Shown piece by piece: positions 37,729-50,170 of a stretch of 64,000 nt of DNA. The DNA comes from Rachycentron canadum (lineage: Eukaryota > Chordata > Actinopteri > Carangiformes > Rachycentridae), in the NCBI GenBank assembly GCA_038496675.1, contig CM076650.1, positions 10,533,919-10,597,918 of the forward strand. Reading direction: 5' to 3'. The stretch's first letter is position 1. Each line of letters begins with the position of its first letter. The position numbers and the translations under genes are program-made. The notes under the pieces were generated by a model that worked only from the letters and a program-made list of their open reading frames with translations, was not told where the DNA came from and did not search any database.

Positions 37729-37792
<64 letters not shown>
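37729..37792. repeat. (TG)n microsatellite
   Basis: Pure TG run of about 32 units, complementary to the CA run about 370 bases to its left. Confidence 0.95.
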
Positions 37793-37793
<1 letters not shown>

Positions 37794-39157
37794 CATCTAA
37801 CGATTGACAGAGTCCCTCCCTGGGCACAGCAGGGTTGGACAAGGCCAATCATGGCCTGCCGCCGTTCCCGTGGTGACCAACCGCTTCTAAGAGGTTTAAG
37901 AGCTGGTTCCCGCATTCAGGCTGCAGGTGCTTCCATCCTCCCCTCACGCAACACCCCCCCTTCCCAGCTGAAACCTCTCCAGTCACAGCCTACTCTATGA
38001 AGAGCAGGGAAACCCCTTTTTTTTTTTTTTTTTTTTCGCCAGCTGGGTGATGTGAGCTTCTCACCCACTTCTCCGACCCTTGAATCCAGAGGGGAATCAT
38101 CACCTGACCCCTCACTCTTTTGGGTGACTGCTGTGAGCCAGATTCTGGTTTTGGTGCAAATTGAGGATTGTAACAATCTTTTTAAATCATGAAAGGAAAA
38201 ACACTTTCTGTGGAAAATCTTACTTATATCAACAGTTTTTCATGGATTGACCACATTCATTTTTTGGCAAGTGCAGCAGAAATGTATCTACTATAAATAA
38301 GTAGCACATTTGGGAAAATTGTCACACACTTTCATGGACAGTTTCCAGACTGACCAGGATTAGTCTGTAGTTGACAGATTGTGTACTCTTAAAATACTGC
38401 AGCCCCACTGTCTGTTAAGTACATGGCATGGAGCAGATGATGACCCCTGCTGGTGAAGCATGATGACCTGCAATGCAACTGATCTTCCTTCTTAAGAGAT
38501 TTGCATTTCAGTTTGAGCATGCTTCAGTTAGTTTCCTGAACACTCATTTTAAAACACTACTACAAATTGTGAAACCTCATTACAGTTTTGGAATTCCCAT
38601 AGAAATCCATGCCTCTGAATGAACCTACGTAAATGCTTTCTCTACCCTGCTTTGTTTCAAGGGGCTGAATGTTTCCATTTTTTATTTTATTTTTGTATTC
38701 TAGGTCTTCACAAAAGTAATATAACTCAAACATTAAGACATACAGCGTGAGGGAAAGCCACAGGATTGTTTCACAGAGTAAGTTTGTGTCTGTTTTAAAG
38801 GAATGAAAATGAGATGCGGCCACTCCGTGTGCAGACAGCTGGCACTTGACATTTGTGTATGTTAATGTCACAGTGCACCATAGCACTTTTGAATGGTCCC
38901 CAAAGTCTGAACAACATTTTGATTCACCATCCTCCTACAGGTGGCTTCTGGTTTTGCCCCCACCTGCCTGACAACTGTCTCTGCAGCAAACGCTCTGCTG
39001 TAGCAGCCAGAAAACAACACAGTCCCCTTTCACCCCTGCCTTAGTAATTTGTCAAGTGAATAGTAAGATAGCAGTTTTATACGGCATGAAATCAAGGTTA
39101 CTTGAAAGTCTATAATAGACTGCATTCAGAGGCTATCCTAGACTCTGGGGAGGCTGC
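37793..39157. other. Stretch without a recognisable gene
   Basis: A poly-T run at about 38018-38036 and otherwise no supported feature. Confidence 0.3.
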
Positions 39158-39407
39158 ACAGAAAGAAGACCATCATCCCTTCACCTGCTCCAGGTGTTCA
39201 GCATGATGATCTATCTATCACCAGACAAACCTCCCTTCCCGTGAGCCACTGAACCATAAAACACTTAAACCTGACAGGATATAAAAAGAGATAAGTAAGG
39301 GAAAGCTGTGATTTTAATAGAACAATAGTGGAGGTTAGGGTCAGATTAAGGCATTTAACGCAGAATTCACCCAGACGAGAAGAGAGACTGGGGCTTAAAG
39401 TAATGAA
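39158..39407. repeat. Dispersed duplication, copy 1 (next to Tc1-like element)
   Basis: Aligns by eye with 41879-42180 over nearly its whole length. Shared words include CATCCCTTCACCTGCTCC, GACAAACCTCCCTTCC, CTGAACCATAAAACACTTAA, ACCTGACAGG, AAAGCTGTGATTTTA, CAGATTAAGGCATT, GCAGAATTCA, CCAGACGAG and AGAGAGACTG. Copy 1 lacks two stretches of about 25-35 bases present in copy 2. Homology stops exactly where the Tc1-like element begins. Confidence 0.85.
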
Positions 39408-40499
39408 GACTGATCAGCCATAACATTATTACCACCTGCCTAATATTGTGAAGGTCCTCCTATTGCCACCAAAACAGACCTGACCCATTGAGGCATGGAC
39501 ACCACTAAAACTCTGAAGGTGAGCTGTGGTATCTGGCACCAAGACGTTGCAGCCGATCCTTTAAGTCCTGTAATTTGCGAGGTGGGGCCTCTGTGGATTG
39601 TATTTATTTGTCCAGCACATCCAACAGATGCTGGAATGGATTGTAATCTGGGGAATTTGGAGACAAAGTCAACACCTTGAACTGGTTGTTGTGTTCCTCA
39701 AACCATTCCTGAACCATTTTTGAAGTGTGGCAGGGCACGTTATGCTGCTAAAAGAGGCCACTGCATTTAGCGTTTCCATGAAGAGGTGTAACAATGTTTA
39801 GGAAGGTGTTACGTGCCAAAGTAACATCCCACGTGAATGGCAGGACCCAAGGTTTATAGCAAAACATTGGGCAAGGCATCACACTGCCTCGACCAGCTTG
39901 TCTTCTTCCCATAGCTCACCAGACCAGGCCAACCTCTTCCCTTGCTCCATGGTCCAGTTCTAATGCTCACATGCTCATTGTAGGTAATTTTGGTGGTGGA
40001 CATGGGTCAACATAGACCCCCTGTTTTTGTGGCTATGCAGTCCCTGCACACAACCAACTGTGATGCACTGTGTTCTGACATCTTTCTATCAGTGTCAGCT
40101 GACCACCATGAGCTATTTAAGCTAGAGTTGCTCATCTAGTGGATCGTTGCACATCAGTGAACCTTGGCCCCCCCATGACCCTTCCACCAACTCATCAATT
40201 TTCCTTCCTTGGACCACATTTGCTAGATTCTAACCACTGCAGATCAGGACCAGCCCACAAGAGCTGCAGTTTCGGAGATGCTCTGGCCCTGTCGTCTGGC
40301 CATCACAATTTAGCCCTTGTCAAAGTTGCTCACATCCTTACACTTGTCCATTTTTCCTGCTTCCAACACATCAACTTCAAGGACAAGATGGTCTCTTGCT
40401 GCCTTATATATCCCACCCACTGACAGGTGTTATTGTAACAAGACTATCAATGTTACTCACTTTACATGTCAGTGATCTTTTTGTTATGGCTGATCAGTG
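39408..40499 (-). mobile_element. Tc1/mariner-like DNA transposon, decayed
   Basis: Terminal inverted repeats are visible: left ACTGATCAGCCATAACA from 39409, right its complement TGTTATGGCTGATCAGTG ending at 40499. A TA follows at 40500-40501, as expected for Tc1-type target sites. The interior is a familiar teleost Tc1-like sequence with transposase remnants on the minus strand. The start codon at 40351-40349 is followed by about 13 codons and then an in-frame TAA (40312-40310), with many further lesions, so no active transposase is encoded. It abuts copy 1 of a local duplication. Confidence 0.85.
40310..40351 (-). pseudogene. Start of broken Tc1-like transposase reading frame
   Basis: The N-terminal frame of the transposase (DNA-binding region, KDVSNFDKG...) is recognisable but is stopped after 13 codons by TAA where related elements read Gln. 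The rest of the frame is shredded by stops and indels toward 39500. Confidence 0.6.
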
Positions 40500-40501
40500 T
40501 A

Positions 40502-41878
40502 TATTATGCTTAAAATCTTATTCTTAAAAGTTGTGGAACATGTGTTTGCTGCCAAATAAGTGTAGTGGCAATATCTCCCTCTGGAATGTAGCATAGTTAC
40601 ATACATATTATAAATTGGAAACAGTCAAATAAAGGATTTCAAAATTTTACAGTACTTGCGTAAATGAAGAACTAATCAGTGGCTGGTTTTTAATATCATG
40701 GTAATAGGCATTAGTAAGTAGAAGCTATTTGTACATTTTGCTATTGCTACATAGCCAATGTTAATTCACAGATGTCTACTATTATCAGTATCAGACTTTA
40801 TTCCTTTTCTCACCAAATGCTGTTTCCAGCAATAGAAAGCAATGACATTATTAACTCTTTTTTGCTTATATTTCTTTTTCTACTGGAGTTAGCATGCTAA
40901 CCAGCTAGCTCCAGCCCAGTTGTTCCATTTTTCAATGTACTGTCCAGTCTCCCCTGAAGAAGTAGCTGCTCAGAGGGTGTGTTATAACCACTTGTAATAT
41001 AAATGCATCACTACCTGGTAAAACTGGTAAGAAAACAGTTGTTAATGCCAAAATTTGGTATGTAGCACTAGCAAAAGCTAAAAATAGCTCCTTTATGGCA
41101 ATGTGTATAGTTTTTTTTTTTCATATTCTACCATTCCAAAGCTAATGATAAAAAAAAAAATAATACACCAAAATCTGTTTCATTGTAAAACCAGCCATGG
41201 ATTTGAATATTTCTGTACCAGTTGTTCACAACCTGTGAGCCATGGCCCACTGGTGGGCTGTGAGGGTATTGCAAGATGCCTGACTAATGATTTGCAAATG
41301 TTAACAAGGGACATAAAGTCTATTTAATTAATTAATCAATAATATGCCACTGTATGGTTGGCACATTTTCAGTCAGAGTCAAACCTGTGGGAGATTTTGG
41401 ACAGTAAAGTGATAGCTTTTTGAAGAGTGCAGTGCATGCCTACATTATAGTTCTACAGACTTGTTGAGCTGCCAAGGTGAATTTAAGATTTTTTTTTTTT
41501 TTTTTTTTTTTTGGCTGTGGTGGCCCAACACTTTACTTTATGGTGTTTTTCCTTGAATTTCTCACCCATCTGATATAATATGTGTCCCTCATCTATTGTT
41601 ATTCTCATATAGGGATACTGTTGTTTTTGAAATGAGTAAGCATTAAACTTTTGCACCTAGCTAAGGGACTACAGATTTTCTATAGGTATGATGGTAAACA
41701 ATTCACTTGCTCAAGATTGTTACTGAACTTGTTTGTCAGGCTGGAAAAATGCAGCACCAGCCTGTTGAGCTGCCTGCAGCTCGTGGCTCAGAAAGCCACA
41801 CAGCTGCCCAGCAGCAGCAGCTGCTGCCTCCTCCTTCCTTATCTATGCATTGTCAGCTGAGACGGTCTTTCTAGATAG
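40502..41878. other. Stretch between the two duplicated segments
   Basis: Contains poly-T (41491-41512) and a short CAG/CTG palindrome (about 41808-41826). Around 41220-41290 there is a segment (CAACCTGTGAGCCATGGCCC) that resembles the end of a hAT-type element, too short to assign. No gene is seen. Confidence 0.3.
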
Positions 41879-42180
41879 CACAGACATGAAATCATCCCTT
41901 CACCTGCTCCGGGCTTCGTTCAGCATGACGAGCACCCAGCGTAACAACCACCCACAGCCATGTTGTCTATCACCCGACAAACCTCCCTTCCTCTGAACAG
42001 CTGAACCATAAAACACTTAAACCTGACAGGAAATAAAAACAGATAAGAAAGGAAAAGCTGTGATTTTACTCCAAAAACAGAGATGTATCTGATGATGGTG
42101 GAAGTTAAGCTCAGATTAAGGCATTCAGTGCAGAATTCATCCAGACGAGGAGAGAGACTGTGGCATTAAGGTAATTAAGG
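41879..42180. repeat. Dispersed duplication, copy 2
   Basis: Direct-orientation partner of 39158-39407, about 2.7 kb away, with roughly 80-85% identity judged by eye. It carries two extra segments (about 41928-41964 and about 42068-42095) absent in copy 1. Beyond 42180 no match to the sequence right of the Tc1-like element is seen. Confidence 0.85.
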
Positions 42181-45100
42181 TGATGTTTTGCAGCAGCAAA
42201 GATGTGCTTGTGACTCACAGTATGTAGCGTAACAGCTGTGCCGTGACACATAACCCCCCTCCTTTGCAGCCAATCACTGATTGTGACAAGTCCTTGGCTG
42301 TGACCTTGCTCTCCCTCTAGCCATGCTGTTGCGAGCAGGAGATGGTTGACGATCAATTTCACCTGCGTGTGTGCTGTGGAGGAAGCCAGCATATGGTTAG
42401 ACATGATTTACGCTCAGACACGAGCACTCCCTGATATGCCCCCCCCCCTTCAGCCTCACTCACAAACATACAAGCAAGCACTTACATAAATTATTGTGTC
42501 TTGTGCTGCTGCAGATATTCCTGGTGCATCAGTAATGTTGGCTTTCAGGGCTGTGGTTTAGCAAAGAAAGGATATAAAAGCTACAGCCCAGAATAGAGGA
42601 GAAGCTAAAAGAAAAAAAAAGGCAACTGGTAAAAAGTCTAAAAAATGTGAACTTGTCCTTTAGTATGCTGTCTGTCTGAAAACACTACTTTCATGCCCGT
42701 GTGTTCAATGAAACAGCTTTACCTTGATCATATTGATCAATTAAGATTAAAGATTTCCTCTTGACTCCAGAAGCAAAAAATGACTAAAGCAAACAAAAAC
42801 TGTTTCAATGTGTAACATAATAAGAATGAACAATTGAATTTTACAAGGCTTCATACGTTTAAAAAGATATTTTCTAGACTACAAAGATGAAATGACATGA
42901 CAATGAAACATTTGGTTATAGATAAATCTACTGCTATTAAATGTATTTGAAGTTGATCTGGAGCCTCAGCTGGGATTTCTGAACAGCTTTCTCTGTTACA
43001 ATATGAGCTCTAAAACATCTAAACATTTGTGCCAGGGATGCAAATAATAAAGGTCATCCAGTTTTCTATCCTATAGTCTGTTTTCTCCAAGAAGCTATAG
43101 ATTTTTATGGCCTATTCTTCTCTCATGTTTTGCTCCACATCTGTTCCTCAATACTTGGTTGGACTTGGTGAGAAGCCATCAGACATTTTGGGACAAATCT
43201 TGCAGGATGCAACAAGCAGGGAGGATGTTCAAATGAGTGTGATGTGCTCTAACCTTTCACCTTCAGTCACAATTTCGCTGCACAAGATGACTCACATGAC
43301 CGAGTCCTGAATGTTTGTAGTGCTGTGATGCTTTGTACTTCTCTGATGTGGCTGCGATAAAAGCGCACCCTGGGTGAGGTGGACCTCCCTCACATGAAGG
43401 TCAAGCAAATGGAGGATGTGAGGTACAAACACAATCAATCGTATTCTAGTCAAGGTTGTGCCATATGATAGATAATAATCACATCATAAGGATGTAGAAC
43501 ACAGAATAACCAAGCAAGGACGGAATCTAATGATTGTAACAAATATGGTGTAAAATTTCCTAATTAAAAGGGGATTTCTCTTCATATCGAGAGGAAATTT
43601 TAAATTAAACCAAAAATCATATTACATTATCCAATAATTCACAAAAAGCAAAGATTGGCTAAGTCCAAGTGCAATAAAAATAAATATAAAAAAAATTATT
43701 TGTTAAGTATACACATTAATTGAAAGTAGCCACACCTGCACCAGCTTCAGCTTGTATCTTTAATAATGTTGATAATACTTCCATTCATTTCCTTAGGTAG
43801 GTTATTCACAGTGATTTTACGTTATTGCATTGCCACTTTTAAGTAAAGGATCCAAATATTTCTCTCACCACTGCATGCGTTCACCAGTGCACAGGCCAAA
43901 TGGATATATCAGTACCAAAAAGATCATGTCTTACAGACAAATGTTTCACCTCTACAATAGTGGAACATTTGTCAATAAGACATTATCAAAACTACTTTCA
44001 TACAGTTACATTACAAACAAAGAGTTGTGTCAAATGTCTCAAAGTGTATAAATAAAATATGCCACAAATAAGCTATCATTTCTGAAACAGAATTTTTTTT
44101 TATAATTAACCAAGCAGAAGAACTTGTCAGAAATCAGAATCAGAAAGTTTATTAACAACTTTAGACCTTAAACTGTCATATAACCATCATTAACTAGTAA
44201 CATTTGAAATGGACTTAATTTTCAAGTTTTTCAAGGCTTTGTCCTCATGATAACTGTTTCTGTACAATATGTATCTGAATTTAGCTGTGAGATCTTTGAC
44301 TTTTGCTTAAGTTCTGCTTCGCAAAAAGCTGTAAACACTAGTTGCTCTTCTTATAGATATATATGCAACAGCAAAGCAAGCAAGAGGGCAGTTTAGTAAA
44401 GTCCAGTCTCAGCGTGTGCCTTCTTGGTATACTTCTTCTTAAAAAAAAAAAAACCCTTGGCAGCGGTGGGGTTTCGGCTCACTTTTACAGAGAGCTTCAC
44501 CATAATGATATTTTTATTCTGGGAGACATGGCCTAAATGATTTCATGTGCTAATGCAATGGGCTTGGCCATCCCCACGGCAACGGCAGTGGTCTCATTAG
44601 GGTTTCTAGTCATGAAAGTAGTGAAAAAGGAAAAGCACTGAATGGGGTCGTTAAATATATCATCAAAGAGGTGTGTCTCTGCTCTCTCGTTATAAGTTAA
44701 GATAACGCAAAAGGCTCCTCCACCGCGGGGGAAGGGAGGGGGGGTGTGTGCAGGGGAAAGTCAGTTAGTGTTTGCTTGTATTTCTGATTTTGTATTTAAT
44801 TACTGAGTCATAATGAATTTTCCATATCTAAGGTGGAAATTTTATTTTGTTGCAATTAATAACACCAGTTGCACAGCTTGGATGTATTCCAGTGAATGTG
44901 CAAAACACTGGGGACATTTTCTTCATTTTGAATTGCAGGGTGCAAATCATAAGTCATTTGTCTCGGAGTTTAAAAATCATTTATTGGTTTGCTCACTTTG
45001 TTTACATCTGCTCTGTCGTGATCAATGTGAATTTAATTAGAGAAATCCACAATAAATGATGGCTTTTACCAGGATTCACCTTATTGCTATGATTAATGAA

Positions 45101-45877
45101 TATATTTATCTGTCACAGTTGCTGTAAACTTGGATGTTACGTATGTTTTCTATTCTTTGTTTTTGTGCAGGTACAAGCAACTTCTTCCTAACCACAGAGG
45201 ACACTAAAAATCATTTTATATTAATCTAACTCTAACTAAAGATGTTGAATTTAACTGCTGCAGGACAATAGCAGTAGAAATTCTACACCATCTATGGTTG
45301 TGATATACATTACATACATACATTAAATATCCACTAGAGGGCAATGTGTCCAATGCATTCAATCAGATTTCATAGGTTTCATAAGGGCGACAAACCCCCA
45401 CAAAGAGAAATGACAAAGAGTCAGTTATAACACTATGTGCAGATTAGAAGAGTGAAGCAACCGAAATCTGATCATTACCCTGATATTAAAGCGTTTTTTT
45501 TTTGTTTTTTTTTTTTTTGGAGGTGCGGGGCACCTCTTTGCACTTGATTATTGAACAATTTTCAGACAATCCCCCCCCCCCCCAATTTTACAGTATTCAC
45601 CTTACAGTGTCATATCGTGAATTAAATCAAGTACTGGTCAAGCTTGAAAGGGATTCATTTTTTAATAATCATGTGAAAGAAGAAGTAAAATTTTTACTTG
45701 TCATCGTACAAGGGAAAAGGAAGATGCCCGCAGTCTAAGGTATATGGCAAATGACAGATGCAGAGAAATAATTATCGTGGAAACGCGTAAAACCATTAAT
45801 CAACAAATTTTCTTTTGTTTTTTTGTTTCCAACAAAGAGAAAACCACCTGCCTCCTCTTCCACTATATGTTCCTATT

Positions 45878-45881
<4 letters not shown>
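42181..45881. other. Stretch without a recognisable gene
   Basis: No coding region is supported. About 44490-44640 looks like unique, possibly conserved regulatory sequence (non-repetitive, balanced composition, with TAATGCAAT and CATTAGGG words). Short poly-A (about 44441) and poly-T (about 45493-45519) runs occur. Confidence 0.3.

Positions 45882-45921
<40 letters not shown>
45882..45921. repeat. (TC)n microsatellite
   Basis: CT/TC run of about 19 units. Confidence 0.95.
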
Positions 45922-45924
<3 letters not shown>

Positions 45925-46842
45925 GTCCCCTTCATTCCCCTAACTGCTATCTGTTCCTCCCTCCTGTGGGATCATGGGAATTGTGCAAGTAGCGTGGCAT
46001 TCCACGCTCTGCCCGCGGCGCTCCAGGAGGAGGCGTGCAGTAATGACCTGCTCCTCAGCTCACTCGCCATCATCGCCCTCACAATTAATTCCCGCCTCGC
46101 GTTCCTCTGTGGTGATGGTGGTGGGGTGGGGGGTGTGGGGGGGTGTAAGAGTGTGGGCTCCCTCATTAGAGCTCCTTGTAATGTGTCTGGCAGCAGTTCC
46201 CATCCTGCCACTTGTGCCCTTCATTGCTGCTACCATGTTTGTTTTATGGATGCCTCCCTGAATGCTTTCCTGCTTCACAGAATGACTGACACGGAGTGTA
46301 AAAGTGCACCTGGTCTGTGTTTTTATCCGCCAGGGTTCTCGGAAACACATGAATACACCTTTCACATATGTGACATGAGAGGGAATATTTCAGCAGGTTA
46401 TTTCAGGTCCATCTGCTTAGCAAAGGAGCCTTTTCCCTACAAACACAATTCATGGAAATGTCCAATGTACTGTCACATTATAATGCCTTCAGAAACAGGT
46501 GATGACATTTTGAACGGCTGGTGACACCAAAGTCGAGCTAAGCGCTGCACTTTTAAACCGAGTGGAGCAGAGTCTGACCTGGATTTCAACACTGAGCTTG
46601 ACCAAGAATATACTGTCTCATTTTACCATGGTCTGCCTCACACAGTTGGTCAACCGGCATATTTTCCAGCTTATAAGTGTTGAAGAGTGGCAACATAAGG
46701 CATAAAGAACTATATTTTTGACATTGTGTTGTATATATTGTGGAGGATTTTTCTATTGATATGCAAACTATCTTTTTGAAGTGCTCTTGCAATAATATCA
46801 CCAGTGAAATGCTGAACTGCAGTGCCAGCAACTCTTGAGTCC

Positions 46843-46873
<31 letters not shown>

Positions 46874-49864
46874 TAATGATGAAGAATACAAAAACTTTAA
46901 AGGGGCTATAAATCATATTTTTATGACAACATATCAAATGACAATGTAAAGAAAATGTGAATGGAGTCGCTCATTGCTGCAGATTTAGTTATAATTAACA
47001 CTGAATATAATTGGTTGTATGCAGCTTTATAGCATGTTTCAGGGTAATGCAAGAATCTGGTTCTCTGTTACTGCTCTTATAGCATCATTTTCTGCCACAG
47101 CGGGCAGTTGTTTTCAGCTGGTCAGCACCGCACAGCAGACAGACACAGTTGGCAATTAGCAGGTGAACACAGTGGAGCATTTTGCTGCTAAAGTGTCAAA
47201 TACTCCCTTAGGAGTTGGCAACAGAGCTACAAAAGAGCAAATATTGGACTTCCATTTATCAGAGACACGGCTCTAAATCATAGGCGCAGTGCTATTTGTA
47301 CCAGAACACACCTAGGTCGCACGAGCATTTATGCACGCATGCAGTTAAGTTGCGGCTCATTTCAAAGGTTATGTAAACACTGTTCTTATGATGGCAAGTT
47401 ATTGTACATTGTACATTCAACTCTGATGATGATCAGATGTTAGACTGACTTGAATAGTTTTAGCATGTTGAGAATATTAGGCAGCAATCAGGCAAATATC
47501 CAGTAATATTAGAAGAAACCATGGAGGTGGTAGGATGTAATCAGTGTGGCATTAAGCAGCAGATGTGAATGAACACATATAGTTTGTGTTTTGAATGATT
47601 TCATTTACTTACTTGTGCTGAGCAAATCCACGAAGCCACGCTGGAAACATCCATTCAGAGGAAAAGCTAGGCTATGAAAACACAGCTAAGCTAGCATTCA
47701 GTTCCAGCAGTACTGTGGAAGCAGCACAAGCTGTTAATAGCACGTTTTCTGCCTTTTCATCTTTAATACATAACAGTTGAATTCACTGTAAAGCTCAGAG
47801 GCCATCGCAACTTTTAAGGTAGAATGTTTTCTTGCATGTTACTCAATGCATGTTTGATGTTTGGGGATCAATCACTACACCTTAAATGTTAATATGACAA
47901 CTCTGACCATTTCATCTTTTTTTTTTTTGAGATCTCTTTAATGATATATGCTTCAGCCATGATCGGATCAGATTTGTAAATAAGCAAGTGGTGACCAATA
48001 TTAGCATGTGGTTAGCAATATCAGTCTAAGAGTTGATCCAGCAACAAATTGCTTGATCCAGCAACAAACAAATCATTTCAAAATCGTAAATAACTAATGG
48101 GAGACCTCCAACACTCAGGCAGCTGAGTAATGGTATAGTCATATCACTCAGTCTCGTGGCATCAAGTAACATCACTTAGTCAGTCAGTGACCATTGCTAT
48201 CACAGGTCCAGCCAAAGCTAATACATGAGTAATATGATCACTGACAGCGGATCCTGAACACAACATGAACATAACTTTAGTCGCTAAGGTGATCTCTTCT
48301 CTTATAAACAATACAATTTTTCTTCTCAATTCAAAATTTTGGAGAAACAAAATGCAATGTAAGTAAGATATGACAATATTTTAAGCTGGCTGCATTTTTT
48401 TTTTTTTTTTTTTTTTTTTACAGCAGTCTGAAGCTAGTTGTATTGATTGGTACCCACACTTTCAGCAACCACTAAACAAACAGCATAAATCATACAATAT
48501 ATACCTAGTTCAAAAGAAAGTAACACACTGGTATCCTTTTGAGACAATAAAACAAATCTATGCTGCCATATTGAGACTGACAAAAATCAGACCCTTTAAT
48601 CAGTTGTTAACCTTCTCGTATAACACTTTGAATGTATTAAACAGAAGACCTGACAGATCAAAATGTCAAGTACTTATGCTCCAAAAGTCAATAAATTGGG
48701 CCGTTTATGACTGAAAATGGATCAGTTTCGTACTTTAGTTTAGTTGAATAAGTTTGGCAAGATCTGTCCTCAGTAATGCTGCACATTGCATCACTCAGAG
48801 CATACTTGCAGCACTATGTTACCTGGCAGGAAACATTTAACAAGAACTTACTGTCACAATAAAGCTCTTAGATTGGCAGCTGTTTATACACACACCTTTT
48901 CAAAATAACACAATCAAGGAAACTGACTTCTCCCCACTGTGTAAAAAATACTTTGGGCAACTCGGAGCTCATTCACTGTCATAGCTGTTTAAGACTGCTC
49001 TGCTCTATTGCATTGATTTTTTTTTTTCACTGCTATTATGCAGGAGACAGATTCAGCATCTGCCATTGTGGACTTTGTCCAAACCAAGGCTGTGGCTCAA
49101 AGGTTGAGTCAACATACAGATAAATAAAGGCTGGTTCTGGTTGACAGTACCGTGGGAAGAAAATTGGAAAAAGTATTCATTTCACCTAATATTGTTGAAA
49201 TTATCACTGTGATAAGTGGGTTTGACCAGTGTCATTGTGTGTGGGTCATGTCTCTCTGCTTGTTGGCTAATTTTTCTTCTACATCCAAAAATATTAACAA
49301 TTATTACTGACTTCTTCCCACAGTTTGTTTCACTGTCTCCAACTCATTAAGTTTATATACAACAAAACTGCAATAGTAAACATGATCTGTAGGAAACATA
49401 ACAGCTGAGATACACTGAGATTTTAAATGATAATATAGTTGTAAACAACTATTTATGATATAGAGATATAGTGGAATAATGGTGTCCTGAGCATAGAATA
49501 AAGTCACACCCTCACTGTGTGTTTTATAATGTGATTGTCTCTGTTTTCAGTTTTGGTAACCAGTCTGAGAAAGTGGGATGCTCAAGTTTGAGTCCCTTAT
49601 GTTAAACCATTGGTCTTTCCCACATTTAAATACACAAACACGACCCACATTCGAGCTGACACAGTGCAGTATGTAGCGCTCAGGTGAACGTGACAGCGTT
49701 GAGGTGGAGGTGACCTTCCAGAATTAACTCCACTGAAGAAACCACTTTATCACGTGAAAAGGCTCCGACAAAGAGGAGTGAAACCAGAGCACAAGCTCAG
49801 TGGCCATAGGGACTACAAGCTCAAACCCTGGTTGGCTGGTGGACATTTGTGCGGCCGCAGAAAA
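45922..49864. other. Stretch without a supported gene
   Basis: About 45960-46520 is unusually free of stops in one plus frame (start is inside the TC repeat) and richer in GC than its surroundings, with a G-rich tract at 46116-46144. I read it as a candidate regulatory element or non-coding exon rather than a gene. Poly-A (46843-46870) and poly-T (48399-48419) runs follow. An imperfect 21-bp tandem doublet (TTGATCCAGCAACAAA) is at about 48034-48070. Confidence 0.3.
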
Positions 49865-50170
49865 TCCAAGGCTAAGTTTGTCTGTCTGAGCGCAGTCAGA
49901 TCGCTTTGGACAGTTGGACTGTCAAAAAGTAAAAAGTGAAAAAAAAAAAAAGTGCAACCACGCATAAAGTCCAAGGCTGAAATTTTTTCGCAGATGGACT
50001 ACAGTTGGTCAGTGGACTGTCAAAATATCCAGAAAGGTTTTTTTTTTTTTTTTAAAAAAAACAGATAAAGTCCAAGACTGCCTTTAATTAAAGACAGACC
50101 GCTATTGTCTACAAGCTGCTAAAAGGCTCCAGCGTATAGAATATATTAATTATTTTGTTTGTATAATAAT
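49865..50170. repeat. Degenerate tandem repeat, about 100-bp unit, three copies
   Basis: TCCAAGGCT starts at 49865 and 49970, and TCCAAGACT at 50071, giving periods of 105 and 101. Units 1 and 2 also share GTTGGACTGTC / AGTGGACTGTC and a following A/T-rich run. Divergence is high. Confidence 0.6.

Noticed and set aside
37524..38000. 158-codon plus-strand frame and minus-strand frames around 37.5-37.9 kb
   Set aside because: Kept open by the (TG)n microsatellite, which gives alternating Cys-Val or His-Thr; no other protein signal.
41220..41290. hAT-type transposon end
   Set aside because: Only a short stretch resembles such elements; no inverted terminal repeat or target duplication found.
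45823..46524. 233-codon plus-strand frame as a gene
   Set aside because: The start lies before a Ser-Leu run from the (TC)n repeat and nothing downstream resembles a protein family; kept only as a possible non-coding element.
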